This document shows positions 9,000-18,265 of a DNA stretch of 64,000 bases, piece after piece. The DNA is taken from the NCBI RefSeq assembly GCF_003386205.1, contig NZ_QRDY01000001.1, forward strand, positions 1-64,000, given 5' to 3'. Positions within the stretch are counted from its first letter, which is position 1. Each line of letters starts with the position of its first letter. A program made the position numbers and the translations under genes. The notes beneath the pieces were generated by a model that was not told where the DNA came from, searched no databases, and saw only the letters and a program-made list of their open reading frames with translations. The DNA comes from Cohnella lupini (GTDB lineage Bacteria; Bacillota; Bacilli; Paenibacillales; Paenibacillaceae).

Positions 9000-10082
9000 A
9001 TGGAACGCAAAGTATTGAACGTAGGCTTGATAGGACTCGGCGAAGTGGCGCAGGTCGTTCACTTGCCGGTATTGGAATCCCTTCCGGACGAATTCCGCAT
9101 AACGGCTTTATGCGACATTTCTCCGCGGTTGGTCGAGCATCTCGGCCGGCAATACAGGGTCGAGAACCTCTATACGAATATGTCCGACCTAGTGAAACAA
9201 GAAGACGTCGACGTAGTGTTCATCTTAAACAGCGACGAATATCACGCCGAATGCGCGATCGAAGCGATTCGCAACGGCAAGCACGTGTTCATGGAGAAGC
9301 CGATGTGCCTGACCTTCGCGGAAGCGGACGCCATCATCGCGGAGCGGGATCGGCACGGAGTTACCGTAATGGTCGGTTACATGCGGCGGTATGCGGCTTC
9401 CTTCGTCGAAGCGGTGAAGGAAATCGGAGGCTTGGACAATATTGCATACGCACGGGTGAGGGATATTATCGGGCCCAACGGTTATTTCATTCGGCCGACA
9501 AGCCGCACGGTCGCCTTCGACGATATTCCGGAGGAAGCCAAGGCTGACCGCGCCGCAAGGGCGGAGCGGTTGAGCATCGAAGCGACGGGATTGGAACCGG
9601 GCTCGCCGTTGTTCGGCGTGTACCGTTTCCTTACCGGGCTGGGGAGCCATGATCTATCGGCGATGAGGGAAGCGTTGGGAATGCCGCTCGGCGTAATCGG
9701 GGCCAAGGTTTCACAGCAGCAAGGCAGCCTATTTCTTAACGCCATTTTCGACTATGGCCGATTTTCCGTTACCTACGAGACCGGCATGGATCAGCAGGGA
9801 AGATTCGACGCCCATATCGAGGTATATTCCAACCGCAAGTCGGTGAAAGTGCAATACGATACGCCATATATTCGCCATCTTCCGACGAAGCTGTTCATCG
9901 GCGAAACCGAAGGAGAGACGTACAAGGAATCCGTCATTCGGCCGACGCTTACCGATCCGTATACGCTCGAATTGAAATATTTGCACGAAGTCATAACGGA
10001 GAACAAATCGCCCAAAACGACGCCGGAGGATTACAAGAACGATCTTCGAATATTCGAAATGATCATGGAGTCGTTGAAATAA
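9000..10082 (+). CDS. Gfo/Idh/MocA family NAD(P)-dependent oxidoreductase
   Basis: A 360-residue dehydrogenase of the glucose-fructose oxidoreductase / inositol 2-dehydrogenase family. The N-terminal Rossmann fold shows GLIGLGEVAQ (dinucleotide loop) and the catalytic-lysine motif EKPMCLT. The C-terminal alpha/beta domain includes the region GLGSHDLSAMREALG, with the His often used in catalysis. Start chosen at the ATG behind GGGAGCG; it lies 31 nt after the nucleoside hydrolase stop. Together with that gene and GH116 it could process an unusual glycoside or sugar moiety, for example by sugar C3 oxidation. The substrate is not deducible. Confidence 0.88.
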   Translation: MERKVLNVGLIGLGEVAQVVHLPVLESLPDEFRITALCDISPRLVEHLGRQYRVENLYTNMSDLVKQEDVDVVFILNSDEYHAECAIEAIRNGKHVFMEKPMCLTFAEADAIIAERDRHGVTVMVGYMRRYAASFVEAVKEIGGLDNIAYARVRDIIGPNGYFIRPTSRTVAFDDIPEEAKADRAARAERLSIEATGLEPGSPLFGVYRFLTGLGSHDLSAMREALGMPLGVIGAKVSQQQGSLFLNAIFDYGRFSVTYETGMDQQGRFDAHIEVYSNRKSVKVQYDTPYIRHLPTKLFIGETEGETYKESVIRPTLTDPYTLELKYLHEVITENKSPKTTPEDYKNDLRIFEMIMESLK

Positions 10083-10086
10083 GCCT

Positions 10087-11877
10087 ATGTCGAATCGTCT
10101 GCGCTTGAAATTGCTATCGACTTGCCAATCGTTCATCGAATCGTTTTCCGGCAGCATCAAGAAAAAATTGATCCTCGTCATGGTGTTGTTGACCTGCTTG
10201 CCGTTGATCGTCTTGACCGCGGTCGCCATCCACAACGCAGCGGATCGGCTGGAATCCGAAATTACCGGGTCCAACCTATCCAAGATCGAGTGGTCCGGCG
10301 CGTTTCTCGACGACCAAATGAAAGTATTGGATCAGATTTTATTTTCCTTGATGAACGACCAAGTCGTATCGGGTTTCATGGAAACCGCGCAAAAGCCGGA
10401 CGATCCCTTGGAATTCTCGGTACAAAATAGCTTGTTCGCGAAGCTGTCCGCCCAATACGTGTCGAACTTGAACAGCTTCGACGAAATTCAGTTGTTCAAG
10501 AAAGACGCGGGGAAGACCTACTCCGTCCGAAACGGCGAGGAGCGAATTCTATACGGCCAGCAATCGACAGCTCCTTGGAACGCGCTAGGAGGCAGGAAAG
10601 CGGCCTATTTAACCGGAACCGATCCCGACCATTTTACGATGTACCGTTCCATCTATCGCTTTATCGACCGAGACCTGCAAGGCGGCATCGCGCTTCAGGC
10701 GAAATGGAGCATGTTCAATCCGATCTTCGAATCGCTGGAAAGCGACGATTCGGGCACGATTCTGATATTGGACGAAACGGGCAACATCGCTCACGAGCCG
10801 TTCGATAACGACGGGACGGAGATCGTAAACGCGAATTCCGTCGCCGAGCGAATCAAGGCAGGCTCGGATGGCCGTTTCTTCAAGAGCGACGATTATTACG
10901 TGTTCTATCAGCCCTTCGCGGGCGGAAAGATGACGATCGTGAAGTTGATTCCGACCAGCGTCGTCTCCGAAAGCGGCCGAAATACGATTTGGTTCAGCAT
11001 TTGGATCGTGTCGGTTCTGATCGTCGTTTCCGTCGTATTCTCGATCTTCATCGCGAACAAGGCGGCTGCGCCTATTCTGAAGCTGGTCAGGGCGATTACC
11101 TGGACGGAAGAAACGAACAGCGACTTGTACATCGATCATAACCGCAAAGACGAAATCGGATTATTGGAGCAGAAATACGCCCAAATCATCAAGTCGCGCT
11201 ATCAAATCCATATCGAGAAGAGAACGGCGCAACTGAAAGCGCTGCAAGCGCAAATCGATCCGCATTTTCTGCATAATACGCTGCAGTCGATCGGCGCGAT
11301 GGCCGTCGTGAAGGACGTTCCCGACATCTACCACATCATTCAGGCGATCAGCAGCAATCTGCGGTATACGATGAAGCTAGGCGGGGATTTGGTCGAGTTG
11401 AAGCAGGAATTCCAGCATGTCCGCAACTATTTGATCATTCAGAAGTTCAGGTTCAAGGACAAAATCACGGTGGAGTGGGAGGAAGATTCAGCCGCCGCCA
11501 ACTGCCTCATTCCTCCGCTGTCGTTGCAACCGATCGTCGAGAACGCCTTCGAGCACGGATTCCGGCAGTTGAAAGACAACTGGATCATTCGCATCTCAAC
11601 CCGGCAAGAGCTGGATAAATTGTACATCGAAGTATCCGACAACGGAACCGGCATGTCCGAGCAGACGGAGCTTGAGCTTAAGGAACGGCTGTCCCGGAAC
11701 ATCGAGGAAATCATCGAGATGAAAGAAAGCATGGCTCTAAGCAACATTCAAGCGCGGATCAAGACCCAGTTCGGATCGGAATACGGACTCGAAATCCGGA
11801 GCGCGCTGCACGGCGGAACCCTAGTCACTCTCGTATTGCCTAGTCTGTCGACGCAAGGAGGGGAATCTCATGGTTGA
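10087..11877 (+). CDS. Sensor histidine kinase, YesM type (locus 1)
   Basis: A 596-residue membrane kinase. A first transmembrane segment at about residues 27-48 and a second at about 300-322 enclose an extracytoplasmic sensor region of about 250 residues. A HAMP-like linker follows, then the His_kinase domain with IDPHFLHNTLQSIG (predicted phospho-His393) and an HATPase with the N-box PIVENAFEHGF and DNGTGM. The gene begins 4 nt after the oxidoreductase stop and its 3' end overlaps the response-regulator gene by 8 nt. By analogy with other YesM/YesN pairs it would sense the incoming sugar or its binding protein and switch on this locus. Confidence 0.94.
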   Translation: MSNRLRLKLLSTCQSFIESFSGSIKKKLILVMVLLTCLPLIVLTAVAIHNAADRLESEITGSNLSKIEWSGAFLDDQMKVLDQILFSLMNDQVVSGFMETAQKPDDPLEFSVQNSLFAKLSAQYVSNLNSFDEIQLFKKDAGKTYSVRNGEERILYGQQSTAPWNALGGRKAAYLTGTDPDHFTMYRSIYRFIDRDLQGGIALQAKWSMFNPIFESLESDDSGTILILDETGNIAHEPFDNDGTEIVNANSVAERIKAGSDGRFFKSDDYYVFYQPFAGGKMTIVKLIPTSVVSESGRNTIWFSIWIVSVLIVVSVVFSIFIANKAAAPILKLVRAITWTEETNSDLYIDHNRKDEIGLLEQKYAQIIKSRYQIHIEKRTAQLKALQAQIDPHFLHNTLQSIGAMAVVKDVPDIYHIIQAISSNLRYTMKLGGDLVELKQEFQHVRNYLIIQKFRFKDKITVEWEEDSAAANCLIPPLSLQPIVENAFEHGFRQLKDNWIIRISTRQELDKLYIEVSDNGTGMSEQTELELKERLSRNIEEIIEMKESMALSNIQARIKTQFGSEYGLEIRSALHGGTLVTLVLPSLSTQGGESHG

Positions 11878-13015
11878 TTTGGTTATCGTGGAAGACGAGC
11901 CGTGGACTCGCGAAATGATCAAGCAATTCGTCATCCAATCCGGTTTGGACATCGAGGTAACCGGAGAAGCGGACAACGGGGAGGACGGCTTGCGCGTCAT
12001 CAAGGAGAAAAATCCGAATATCGTCATCACGGATATGCAGATGCCCCTCGTTGACGGCATCGAGATGCTGCGAATCTTGGAAACGCATCAATCGAACATG
12101 AAAATCATCGTCCTGAGCGGTCACGACGACTTCAAGTATACGCATCAAGCGATACGTACTGGCGCGGTAGAATATTTGTTGAAGCCCGTGGATCCCGAGC
12201 AGCTGACGCAAGCGCTGAAGCAATGCATGGAGGATCTGGAGCATAGCCAACGCCAGATTTCCGAGGTGCTGGTGACTCTTTCGCCCGAAATGTTGGCCGT
12301 GCTGAACGACTGCAAAAAAAACGTCAGCGCGTTTTTGAACGAGTTTGCCGTTAAATCGGTCGAAGACGCGCTGGCCGAATGCCTGACGTATTTGGATACC
12401 CATTTCCATTGCAGCTCGCCGCAATGGCTTCGCGTATACCATGAATTCCTCGCGATGCTCGAGCAATTCGCGGCCATGGAGGGCTTGGAGCTTACCGATG
12501 TTCTGTGCGAGAAGTCCATGCTGGCCCATGTACCGAATCAGCTAGTCGTCGCGGATGTCTCGGAAGCTTTGACGGCGATCTTTCGCGAAGCGATGGATAG
12601 CCTCGTCAGCAGAAGAAAAGACCGCAAAAAAGTGAACCTGCAACAAATATTCGATTACGTTCAGCAGCATTACGCGGATTCGATATCGTTGGAAACGTTG
12701 GCGCACCGGTTCTTCTTGAGCAAGGAATACCTTAGCAAAATGTACAAGCTGCAATTCGGGGAGAACGTCATGGAGCAAATTATCCGGCTTCGGATGGAAG
12801 CCGCCAAGACGCGGGTCATGCAAGACGACACCCAGATCAAGCACATCGCGAAGCGGGTAGGCTACGACGACGTCTCTTATTTTCATAAAATATTCAAAAA
12901 GCATTACGGAGTATCTCCATTGGAAATGAGACAAAAAGACGAATCCGCGAAATCGGAGAAACCGGCGGAATTGACGGATTCGGCGGGAGGCAACACGCGA
13001 AATGGAGAGAGTTGA
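11870..13015 (+). CDS. AraC-type response regulator, YesN type (locus 1)
   Basis: A 381-residue DNA-binding regulator: an N-terminal receiver domain (acid pocket E8-D9, predicted phosphorylation site Asp55 in ITDMQMP, conserved Lys in LLKPVDP), a linker of about 130 residues, and a C-terminal AraC double helix-turn-helix (about 255-350) with the signature VGYDDVSYFHKIFKKHYGVS. The coding region overlaps the kinase gene upstream and the GH116 gene downstream (14 nt), so all three are translated as a unit. It probably activates the promoter of locus 1. Confidence 0.94.
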   Translation: MVDLVIVEDEPWTREMIKQFVIQSGLDIEVTGEADNGEDGLRVIKEKNPNIVITDMQMPLVDGIEMLRILETHQSNMKIIVLSGHDDFKYTHQAIRTGAVEYLLKPVDPEQLTQALKQCMEDLEHSQRQISEVLVTLSPEMLAVLNDCKKNVSAFLNEFAVKSVEDALAECLTYLDTHFHCSSPQWLRVYHEFLAMLEQFAAMEGLELTDVLCEKSMLAHVPNQLVVADVSEALTAIFREAMDSLVSRRKDRKKVNLQQIFDYVQQHYADSISLETLAHRFFLSKEYLSKMYKLQFGENVMEQIIRLRMEAAKTRVMQDDTQIKHIAKRVGYDDVSYFHKIFKKHYGVSPLEMRQKDESAKSEKPAELTDSAGGNTRNGES

Positions 13016-15479
13016 AAGCGAAACCCGGACTTATGGGGACGTGTATTCGGGCGTCCGAAATTCGCATGTCGCTTTTCCTCTAGGAGGCATAGGAGCGGGC
13101 ATGTTCTGTTTGGAAGGAACGGGCGCGATGTCCCATTTCTCGTTGCGCAACGCGCCGGACGTCACCCACGAGCCTATGATGTTTTCCGCGCTTTGCGTGA
13201 AGAGCGAACAAGGCAACGTGGCGAAAGTGTTGGAAGGTCCGGTGCCCTCCTGGAAAATATTCAGCCACCGTTCGGACCGTTTCGTCGGGCCGGGGAACGG
13301 CTTGTTCGGCAAGCATTACGGGTTGCCGCGATTTAAGGAAGCGTCTTTTCGCTCGAAATTTCCTTTCGGAACGGTAGAGTTGCGCGATCCCGATATTCCG
13401 GTCGACGTGACGATAACCGGATGGAGTCCGTTCATCCCGTTGAATGCCGACGAATCGAGCTTGCCGGTCGCCGGTTTGGAATTTACTTTCGCGAACGATA
13501 CGGACCGAACGGTAGAGCTCGTGTATTCCTTTCATTCCGCTCATTTCATGGCGGCGGAAGGCTCGGACAATCATCGCGTCGTTCGATCAGGATCGGGAAG
13601 CGGATTCGTGCTGGATCAGCCGGCGATCGAGAATCGGATCTGGGAACAGGGGACATTCAGCGCGGTCACGGATCATCCCCGGGCAAAGGCGGATTGCGCT
13701 TGGTTCAGGGGCGGTTGGTTCGATCCGCTAACGATGATCTGGAACGATATCGCGGCGGGAAACAGCCAGGAGAAAGCTCCGGCGGAGGAAGGAAAGCCTA
13801 GTCCTGGCGCGAGCCTCTTCGTTCCGCTGGAGCTCGTGCCGGGCGAACGGCAAACGGTGAGGCTCATGCTGTCTTGGTGGGTGCCGGAAACGAACTTGAA
13901 CGTCGGCGTTCCCGCCGCTTCGTCGCATATAGCCGCCGACGATAACCGGACTGCGCAGCAATACCACAAACCTTGGTATGCGGGAAGGTTCTCCGCCGGA
14001 TCCGAGGTTACCGATTATTGGTATGCCGATTACGATCGACTGCGAACGGAAAGCATCCGTTTTAGCGACAGCTTCTACGGAACGACGATGCCTCCCGAGC
14101 TAGTGAACGCCGCGGCTGCTAACCTGTCTATCTTGAAGTCTCCTACCGTGCTGCGGCAAACCGACGGCAGATTTTGGGGCTGGGAAGGCAACGAGGATAC
14201 GAGGGGAAGCTGTCACGGAACCTGTACTCACGTGTGGAACTATGCGCAGTCGCTTGCGCATTTATTCCCGGAACTGGAGCGGGGCGTTCGCGACGCGGAG
14301 TTCGAAGAGGGACAAGACGAGCGCGGGCATCAAAATTTCCGGGTCCCGTTGCCGATTCAGCCGGCGGATCACGAATTTCACGCGGCGAGCGACGGTCAGC
14401 TCGGCGGCCTCATGAAGACGTACCGGGATTGGCGCATCGGCGGGAATACGGATTGGCTTCGCGGAATTTGGCCTAAAGCCAAGGCGAGTCTGGACTATTG
14501 CATCGAGAAATGGGATCCGAACAGGGAAGGCGTTCTGTCCGAGCCCCATCACAACACTTACGATATCGAATTTTGGGGACCCGACGGAATGTGTTCTTCG
14601 ATCTATGCGGGCGCGCTTAAAGCGGCTTCTCTCATGGCGCAGGCTCTCGGGGAAAACGACTCTTATGAACCGTTATACCTCAAGAGTAAAGATTACTTGG
14701 ACAACGTGCTGTTCAACGGCGAATATTACGAACAGAAAATCGTATGGGAAGGTCTGCGAACGCCGTCGCCGACAAGCGACGAGCAGGCTTGGAACGTCAA
14801 CTATTCGACCGAAGCGATAGAGCTCCTGAAGAAAGAGGGGCCGAAATATCAGTATGGAAAAGGATGCCTGTCGGATGGCGTCTTAGGCGCTTGGATCGCC
14901 GAAATGTGCGGACTCGGAGATATACTGGATCGCAATAAAGTCCGCAGCCACTTGCTTAGCGTATACAAGTATAATCTTAAACGCGATTTATCCGATCATG
15001 TTAATCCGCAACGCCCCGGCTTCGCGATCGGCGAAGAGGGCGGCCTGCTTCTGTGCACTTGGCCCAGAGGCGGACAACTGGCGCTTCCGTTCGTATACAG
15101 CAATGAAGTATGGACCGGAGTCGAATATCAGGTCGCTTCCCATTTGCTGTCGCTCGGCTGCGTCGAAGAGGGATTGGACATCGTGCGGATTTGCCGCGAC
15201 CGGTACGACGGAAGGACGCGGAATCCATTCGACGAATACGAATGCGGCCATTGGTACGCGCGCGCGATGGCTTCGTACGGCCTCATTCAAGGCTGGAGCG
15301 GCATCCGTTACGACGCCGTCGACCGGACGCTGCACGTAGCTCCGAATAATTCCGGCGATTTCAGCAGCTTTCTCTGCACGTCAAGCGGATACGGCATAGC
15401 GGGCGTTCGCGACGGCATTCCGTTCGTAGACGTTAAAGCCGGCGACATTGAGATCGAGCATATAAAGCAGGGGATATAA
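13002..15479 (+). CDS. Glycoside hydrolase family 116 (GBA2-like) glycosidase
   Basis: An 825-residue enzyme with the N-terminal beta-sandwich (GBA2_N, about residues 15-330) and the C-terminal (alpha/alpha)6 catalytic domain (DUF608) of GH116, a family with beta-glucosidase, glucosylceramidase and beta-xylosidase activities. Landmarks are THVWNYAQSLAHLFPELE, KTYRDWRIGGNTDWL, HNTYDIEFWGPDG and SNEVWTGVEYQVAS. By analogy with GBA2, Asp625 in CLSDGVLGAW is the likely acid/base, and Glu514 (in GVLSEP) or Glu523 (in YDIEFWG) the nucleophile; the choice is my inference. No signal peptide is seen, so it acts inside the cell on imported oligosaccharides. It is the last gene of the locus-1 operon. 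Confidence 0.88.
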   Translation: MERVESETRTYGDVYSGVRNSHVAFPLGGIGAGMFCLEGTGAMSHFSLRNAPDVTHEPMMFSALCVKSEQGNVAKVLEGPVPSWKIFSHRSDRFVGPGNGLFGKHYGLPRFKEASFRSKFPFGTVELRDPDIPVDVTITGWSPFIPLNADESSLPVAGLEFTFANDTDRTVELVYSFHSAHFMAAEGSDNHRVVRSGSGSGFVLDQPAIENRIWEQGTFSAVTDHPRAKADCAWFRGGWFDPLTMIWNDIAAGNSQEKAPAEEGKPSPGASLFVPLELVPGERQTVRLMLSWWVPETNLNVGVPAASSHIAADDNRTAQQYHKPWYAGRFSAGSEVTDYWYADYDRLRTESIRFSDSFYGTTMPPELVNAAAANLSILKSPTVLRQTDGRFWGWEGNEDTRGSCHGTCTHVWNYAQSLAHLFPELERGVRDAEFEEGQDERGHQNFRVPLPIQPADHEFHAASDGQLGGLMKTYRDWRIGGNTDWLRGIWPKAKASLDYCIEKWDPNREGVLSEPHHNTYDIEFWGPDGMCSSIYAGALKAASLMAQALGENDSYEPLYLKSKDYLDNVLFNGEYYEQKIVWEGLRTPSPTSDEQAWNVNYSTEAIELLKKEGPKYQYGKGCLSDGVLGAWIAEMCGLGDILDRNKVRSHLLSVYKYNLKRDLSDHVNPQRPGFAIGEEGGLLLCTWPRGGQLALPFVYSNEVWTGVEYQVASHLLSLGCVEEGLDIVRICRDRYDGRTRNPFDEYECGHWYARAMASYGLIQGWSGIRYDAVDRTLHVAPNNSGDFSSFLCTSSGYGIAGVRDGIPFVDVKAGDIEIEHIKQGI

Positions 15480-15525
15480 ACGGGAATAATAAGCCACTCA
15501 TAATGAAAGTAATTTATTGCAGTCG

Positions 15526-15551
15526 CAGCCCCTAATCAGGGCTGTTTTTTT
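15526..15551 (+). terminator. Rho-independent terminator of carbohydrate locus 1
   Basis: Stem CAGCCC/GGGCTG with a 7-nt loop followed by seven T residues, 46 nt after the GH116 stop. It closes the operon and separates it from the ger genes. Confidence 0.85.
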
Positions 15552-15656
15552 ATTCATTTGATGACTCACGCCCATTTTATGTTTAAGGAGTGAACGAATA
15601 TTTAAACCGCGAACCACAAATACTTTTTATGGAAGCTGAAGGAGGCTTTATCGTCG

Positions 15657-17147
15657 ATGTCCTATAATCAAGAAAAAGAATCGCGATTAATGGATTATTT
15701 AACAGCTGCATTTTGCGCCGACGCCGATTTCGTTTCAAGAAATATACCCGTTTTGAGCGGGAAGGCTGAAGTAAACGTTCAATACATAGAAAATTTAATC
15801 GAAAATGAAATGATCAACGAAAACGTAATCGTAAGACTTCAGGACGGAACTTCGGAGGAAAGCGATCTAAATTCAGATAAAGTAATGGATATTATTCGAT
15901 CAACAGTAGTCTCCGTTGCGAATGTCTACAGTTCGAACGATAAAGATCACCTTTTGCAAGCGATTCTCACGGGTCATGTTGCTATTACGGTTAACGATAT
16001 CGATTATGCATTGGTTATACCGTTGCTTAAACGAGAAGTCGGCGAAAAATCGGAAACCGAGCCTTCGTTACAGAGCGGAAATGAAGCTTTCACATCCAAT
16101 ATCTATAAAAATTTTAACCTGTTAAGAATGAGATTGCCTTCCTTAGACTTAATGTTTAAACAAATGGAGTTAGGAAGAACTTCGCATACGAAAGTAAGAA
16201 TCGTTTGGCTGAATAACATAGCGAAACCTCCGATTATCGAAGAGGTATGCAGTAGATTAAACCGGATCGACATCGATATCGTCCGATCGATCTCCGTCAT
16301 AACCGAGCTAATCGAGGATAATCCTCTTTCGTTTTGGCCGCAATGCAAGCTTACCGAACGAGTTGACGTAACCGTCGCTAATATGGCTGAAGGACGCGTA
16401 GCCATACTATGCGATAACTTCTCGTTTGTAATATTGGTACCTTTATTGGTGTTACAGGAGTTTCAAACGCCCGATGATTATTCGCAAAAGTGGATGTTTA
16501 GTTCGATCATGAGAATCGTACGATATTGCGCCTTTTTTCTTTCCTCGACCTTATCGGCTCTCTATGTGTCGTTTGTAGCCTTCAACCATTCCATTATGCC
16601 TCCGGATTTAGCCATTCATATCTCTGCGGGAAGAAGCGAGGTGCCATTCCCTTCCGTCATTGAGGTGTTGCTCATGACTTTCATGATCGATGTGCTTAAA
16701 GAGGCAGGAATAAGGTTGCCTAAAGGTTTGGGTCAGAGCATCGGTTTCCTTGGGGCAGTCGTTATAGGCCAGTCGGCGGTGGAAGCGGGTTATGTCAGCC
16801 CGGTCGTAATCATCATTGTTGCGATCTCGGCGGTTTCAAGCTTTGCGCTGCCATCGATTAGCCTTACGAATATGTCGAGAGTAACCAATTACGTTTTCAT
16901 TTTATTAGCGACCGTTTTAGGACTTTTCGGCGTCCTTATCGGTATTCTTTTTTTACAATGGAGGCTGATGACGTTACGTTCCTTCGGCATACCCATTTCC
17001 CATCCATTGGGTCTCGGAGAAATTAGTCAGATGAAGGATTTGTTGATCAGATCTCCGGCTTGGAAATTGAGAAAACGCCCCAAAGTATTATCCGAAAACG
17101 AAACCGCAATGGGGGATCGTACAAGAAAGCCAGGTCCCAAAGGATAA
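15657..17147 (+). CDS. gerAA: Spore germinant receptor subunit A (GerA family)
   Basis: The A subunit of an inner-spore-membrane nutrient receptor. The 496-residue protein has a soluble N-terminal half (about residues 1-240) with the typical QMELGRTSHTKVRIVWL segment, then four to five membrane segments from about residue 245, including PFPSVIEVLLMTFMIDVLKEAG. A GGAGG sits 11 nt before the ATG. A GAATA element (15596-15600) and CAAATACT (15617-15624) loosely resemble a forespore sigma-G promoter, which would fit expression in the forespore, but the match is weak. First gene of a three-gene ger operon; the paralogue identity (GerA, GerB, GerK) cannot be assigned. Confidence 0.93.
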   Translation: MSYNQEKESRLMDYLTAAFCADADFVSRNIPVLSGKAEVNVQYIENLIENEMINENVIVRLQDGTSEESDLNSDKVMDIIRSTVVSVANVYSSNDKDHLLQAILTGHVAITVNDIDYALVIPLLKREVGEKSETEPSLQSGNEAFTSNIYKNFNLLRMRLPSLDLMFKQMELGRTSHTKVRIVWLNNIAKPPIIEEVCSRLNRIDIDIVRSISVITELIEDNPLSFWPQCKLTERVDVTVANMAEGRVAILCDNFSFVILVPLLVLQEFQTPDDYSQKWMFSSIMRIVRYCAFFLSSTLSALYVSFVAFNHSIMPPDLAIHISAGRSEVPFPSVIEVLLMTFMIDVLKEAGIRLPKGLGQSIGFLGAVVIGQSAVEAGYVSPVVIIIVAISAVSSFALPSISLTNMSRVTNYVFILLATVLGLFGVLIGILFLQWRLMTLRSFGIPISHPLGLGEISQMKDLLIRSPAWKLRKRPKVLSENETAMGDRTRKPGPKG

Positions 17148-17164
17148 AGGGGAGATTGGAAGAT

Positions 17165-18265
17165 ATGTTGCAAAAGCAAAAAATAACAAGTCTTCAAGCG
17201 ATATATCTTACCTTTGCAAGCGCTTATGGGGGAGTTGTTTTTTATCATTCCTACATTACAAGTTTGGCAGGGAGAAGCGCGTGGATTGCGGAGTCGCTAA
17301 GCGGAGTTATCAATATTTTGTTTGCTCTTTGGGTATTGGGGGTTGCGAGTAAATATCCGGGTAAAAACCTATTCCAAATACTTGAAATGTTTGCGGGGAA
17401 AATAGTCAGCACGATTGTCATATTTGTCTATGTCGGATTAAATATTGTCCTCTCGTCATTGCTGTTAATGTTATGCGGAGGACTCATGAAGACCTTTGTT
17501 TTGCATAATACACCGATGTGGGCAACTATGTTTTTGATTATTTTTCTGGCATTTTTAATTGCGGGAAGCGGGATTGAGAATATCGCCAGATTAAGTACGA
17601 CTTGGGAAATCGTATTGCTCGGCATATTGTTATCCCTTGTTATCGGCGTAATATCCCAGTTCGATTCTTCGAATATTTTACCTATGTTAGATAGCGACAT
17701 TCCTTCATTTATAAAAGCCGTTTTGTTGGCGGGCGGAGGGCATTCCGAGGTTATTCTATTCATGTTCGTCATGGTTGAATCCTTGAATCATCCCGGCAAG
17801 CAATTTACCCCGCTTTTTTTGGGATTATTAGTATCCGTCGTATTTATGCCGGGAGCCGTATCTTTTTTATTCTCGGCCGTTATTTCACCCGAAGAAGCTT
17901 CCACCATTTCTTTTGCGGGTCTAAACGCGGCTTCATCGATAACGCTTGGTAAATTCGTTCAAGGATTGGAAATCTTTGAATTAGTTACTTATGTGAGTAT
18001 CACCGTATTGAAGCTGTCCGCAAATTTCTATAGCAGCTGGGTAGCTTTGGAATCTATGACGAAAAGAAACTCAAAGGTACTCATTATTATCGTTACCATT
18101 GTTACTTTCATCCTAACTTTGAATATTCGCTCGTATAACCAATCCTATTATTATTACATCCAGGTAACGCAATATTGTACATATCCATTCTACACCGCAG
18201 TCCTTTGCATCGTTTCCATTCTGATATACGCAAAAGGAAAAAAGGCGGTACTAAGGAAAACATGA
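17165..18265 (+). CDS. gerAB: Spore germinant receptor subunit B (GerB family permease)
   Basis: A 366-residue protein with about ten predicted membrane spans, related to amino-acid/polyamine transporters; in characterised receptors the B subunit binds the germinant. The start is the ATG behind GGAGATTGGAAG and reads MLQKQKITSLQAIYL, a typical N-terminus for the family; an open frame continues further upstream but overlaps gerAA. The stop codon overlaps the gerAC start in an ATGA, which implies coupled translation. Codon use is visibly richer in A+T than in the flanking sugar loci. Confidence 0.93.
   Translation: MLQKQKITSLQAIYLTFASAYGGVVFYHSYITSLAGRSAWIAESLSGVINILFALWVLGVASKYPGKNLFQILEMFAGKIVSTIVIFVYVGLNIVLSSLLLMLCGGLMKTFVLHNTPMWATMFLIIFLAFLIAGSGIENIARLSTTWEIVLLGILLSLVIGVISQFDSSNILPMLDSDIPSFIKAVLLAGGGHSEVILFMFVMVESLNHPGKQFTPLFLGLLVSVVFMPGAVSFLFSAVISPEEASTISFAGLNAASSITLGKFVQGLEIFELVTYVSITVLKLSANFYSSWVALESMTKRNSKVLIIIVTIVTFILTLNIRSYNQSYYYYIQVTQYCTYPFYTAVLCIVSILIYAKGKKAVLRKT

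Noticed and set aside
15595..15624. Sigma-G promoter before gerAA
   Set aside because: The -35-like GAATA and -10-like CAAATACT fit only loosely; mentioned with the gene but not listed as a feature.
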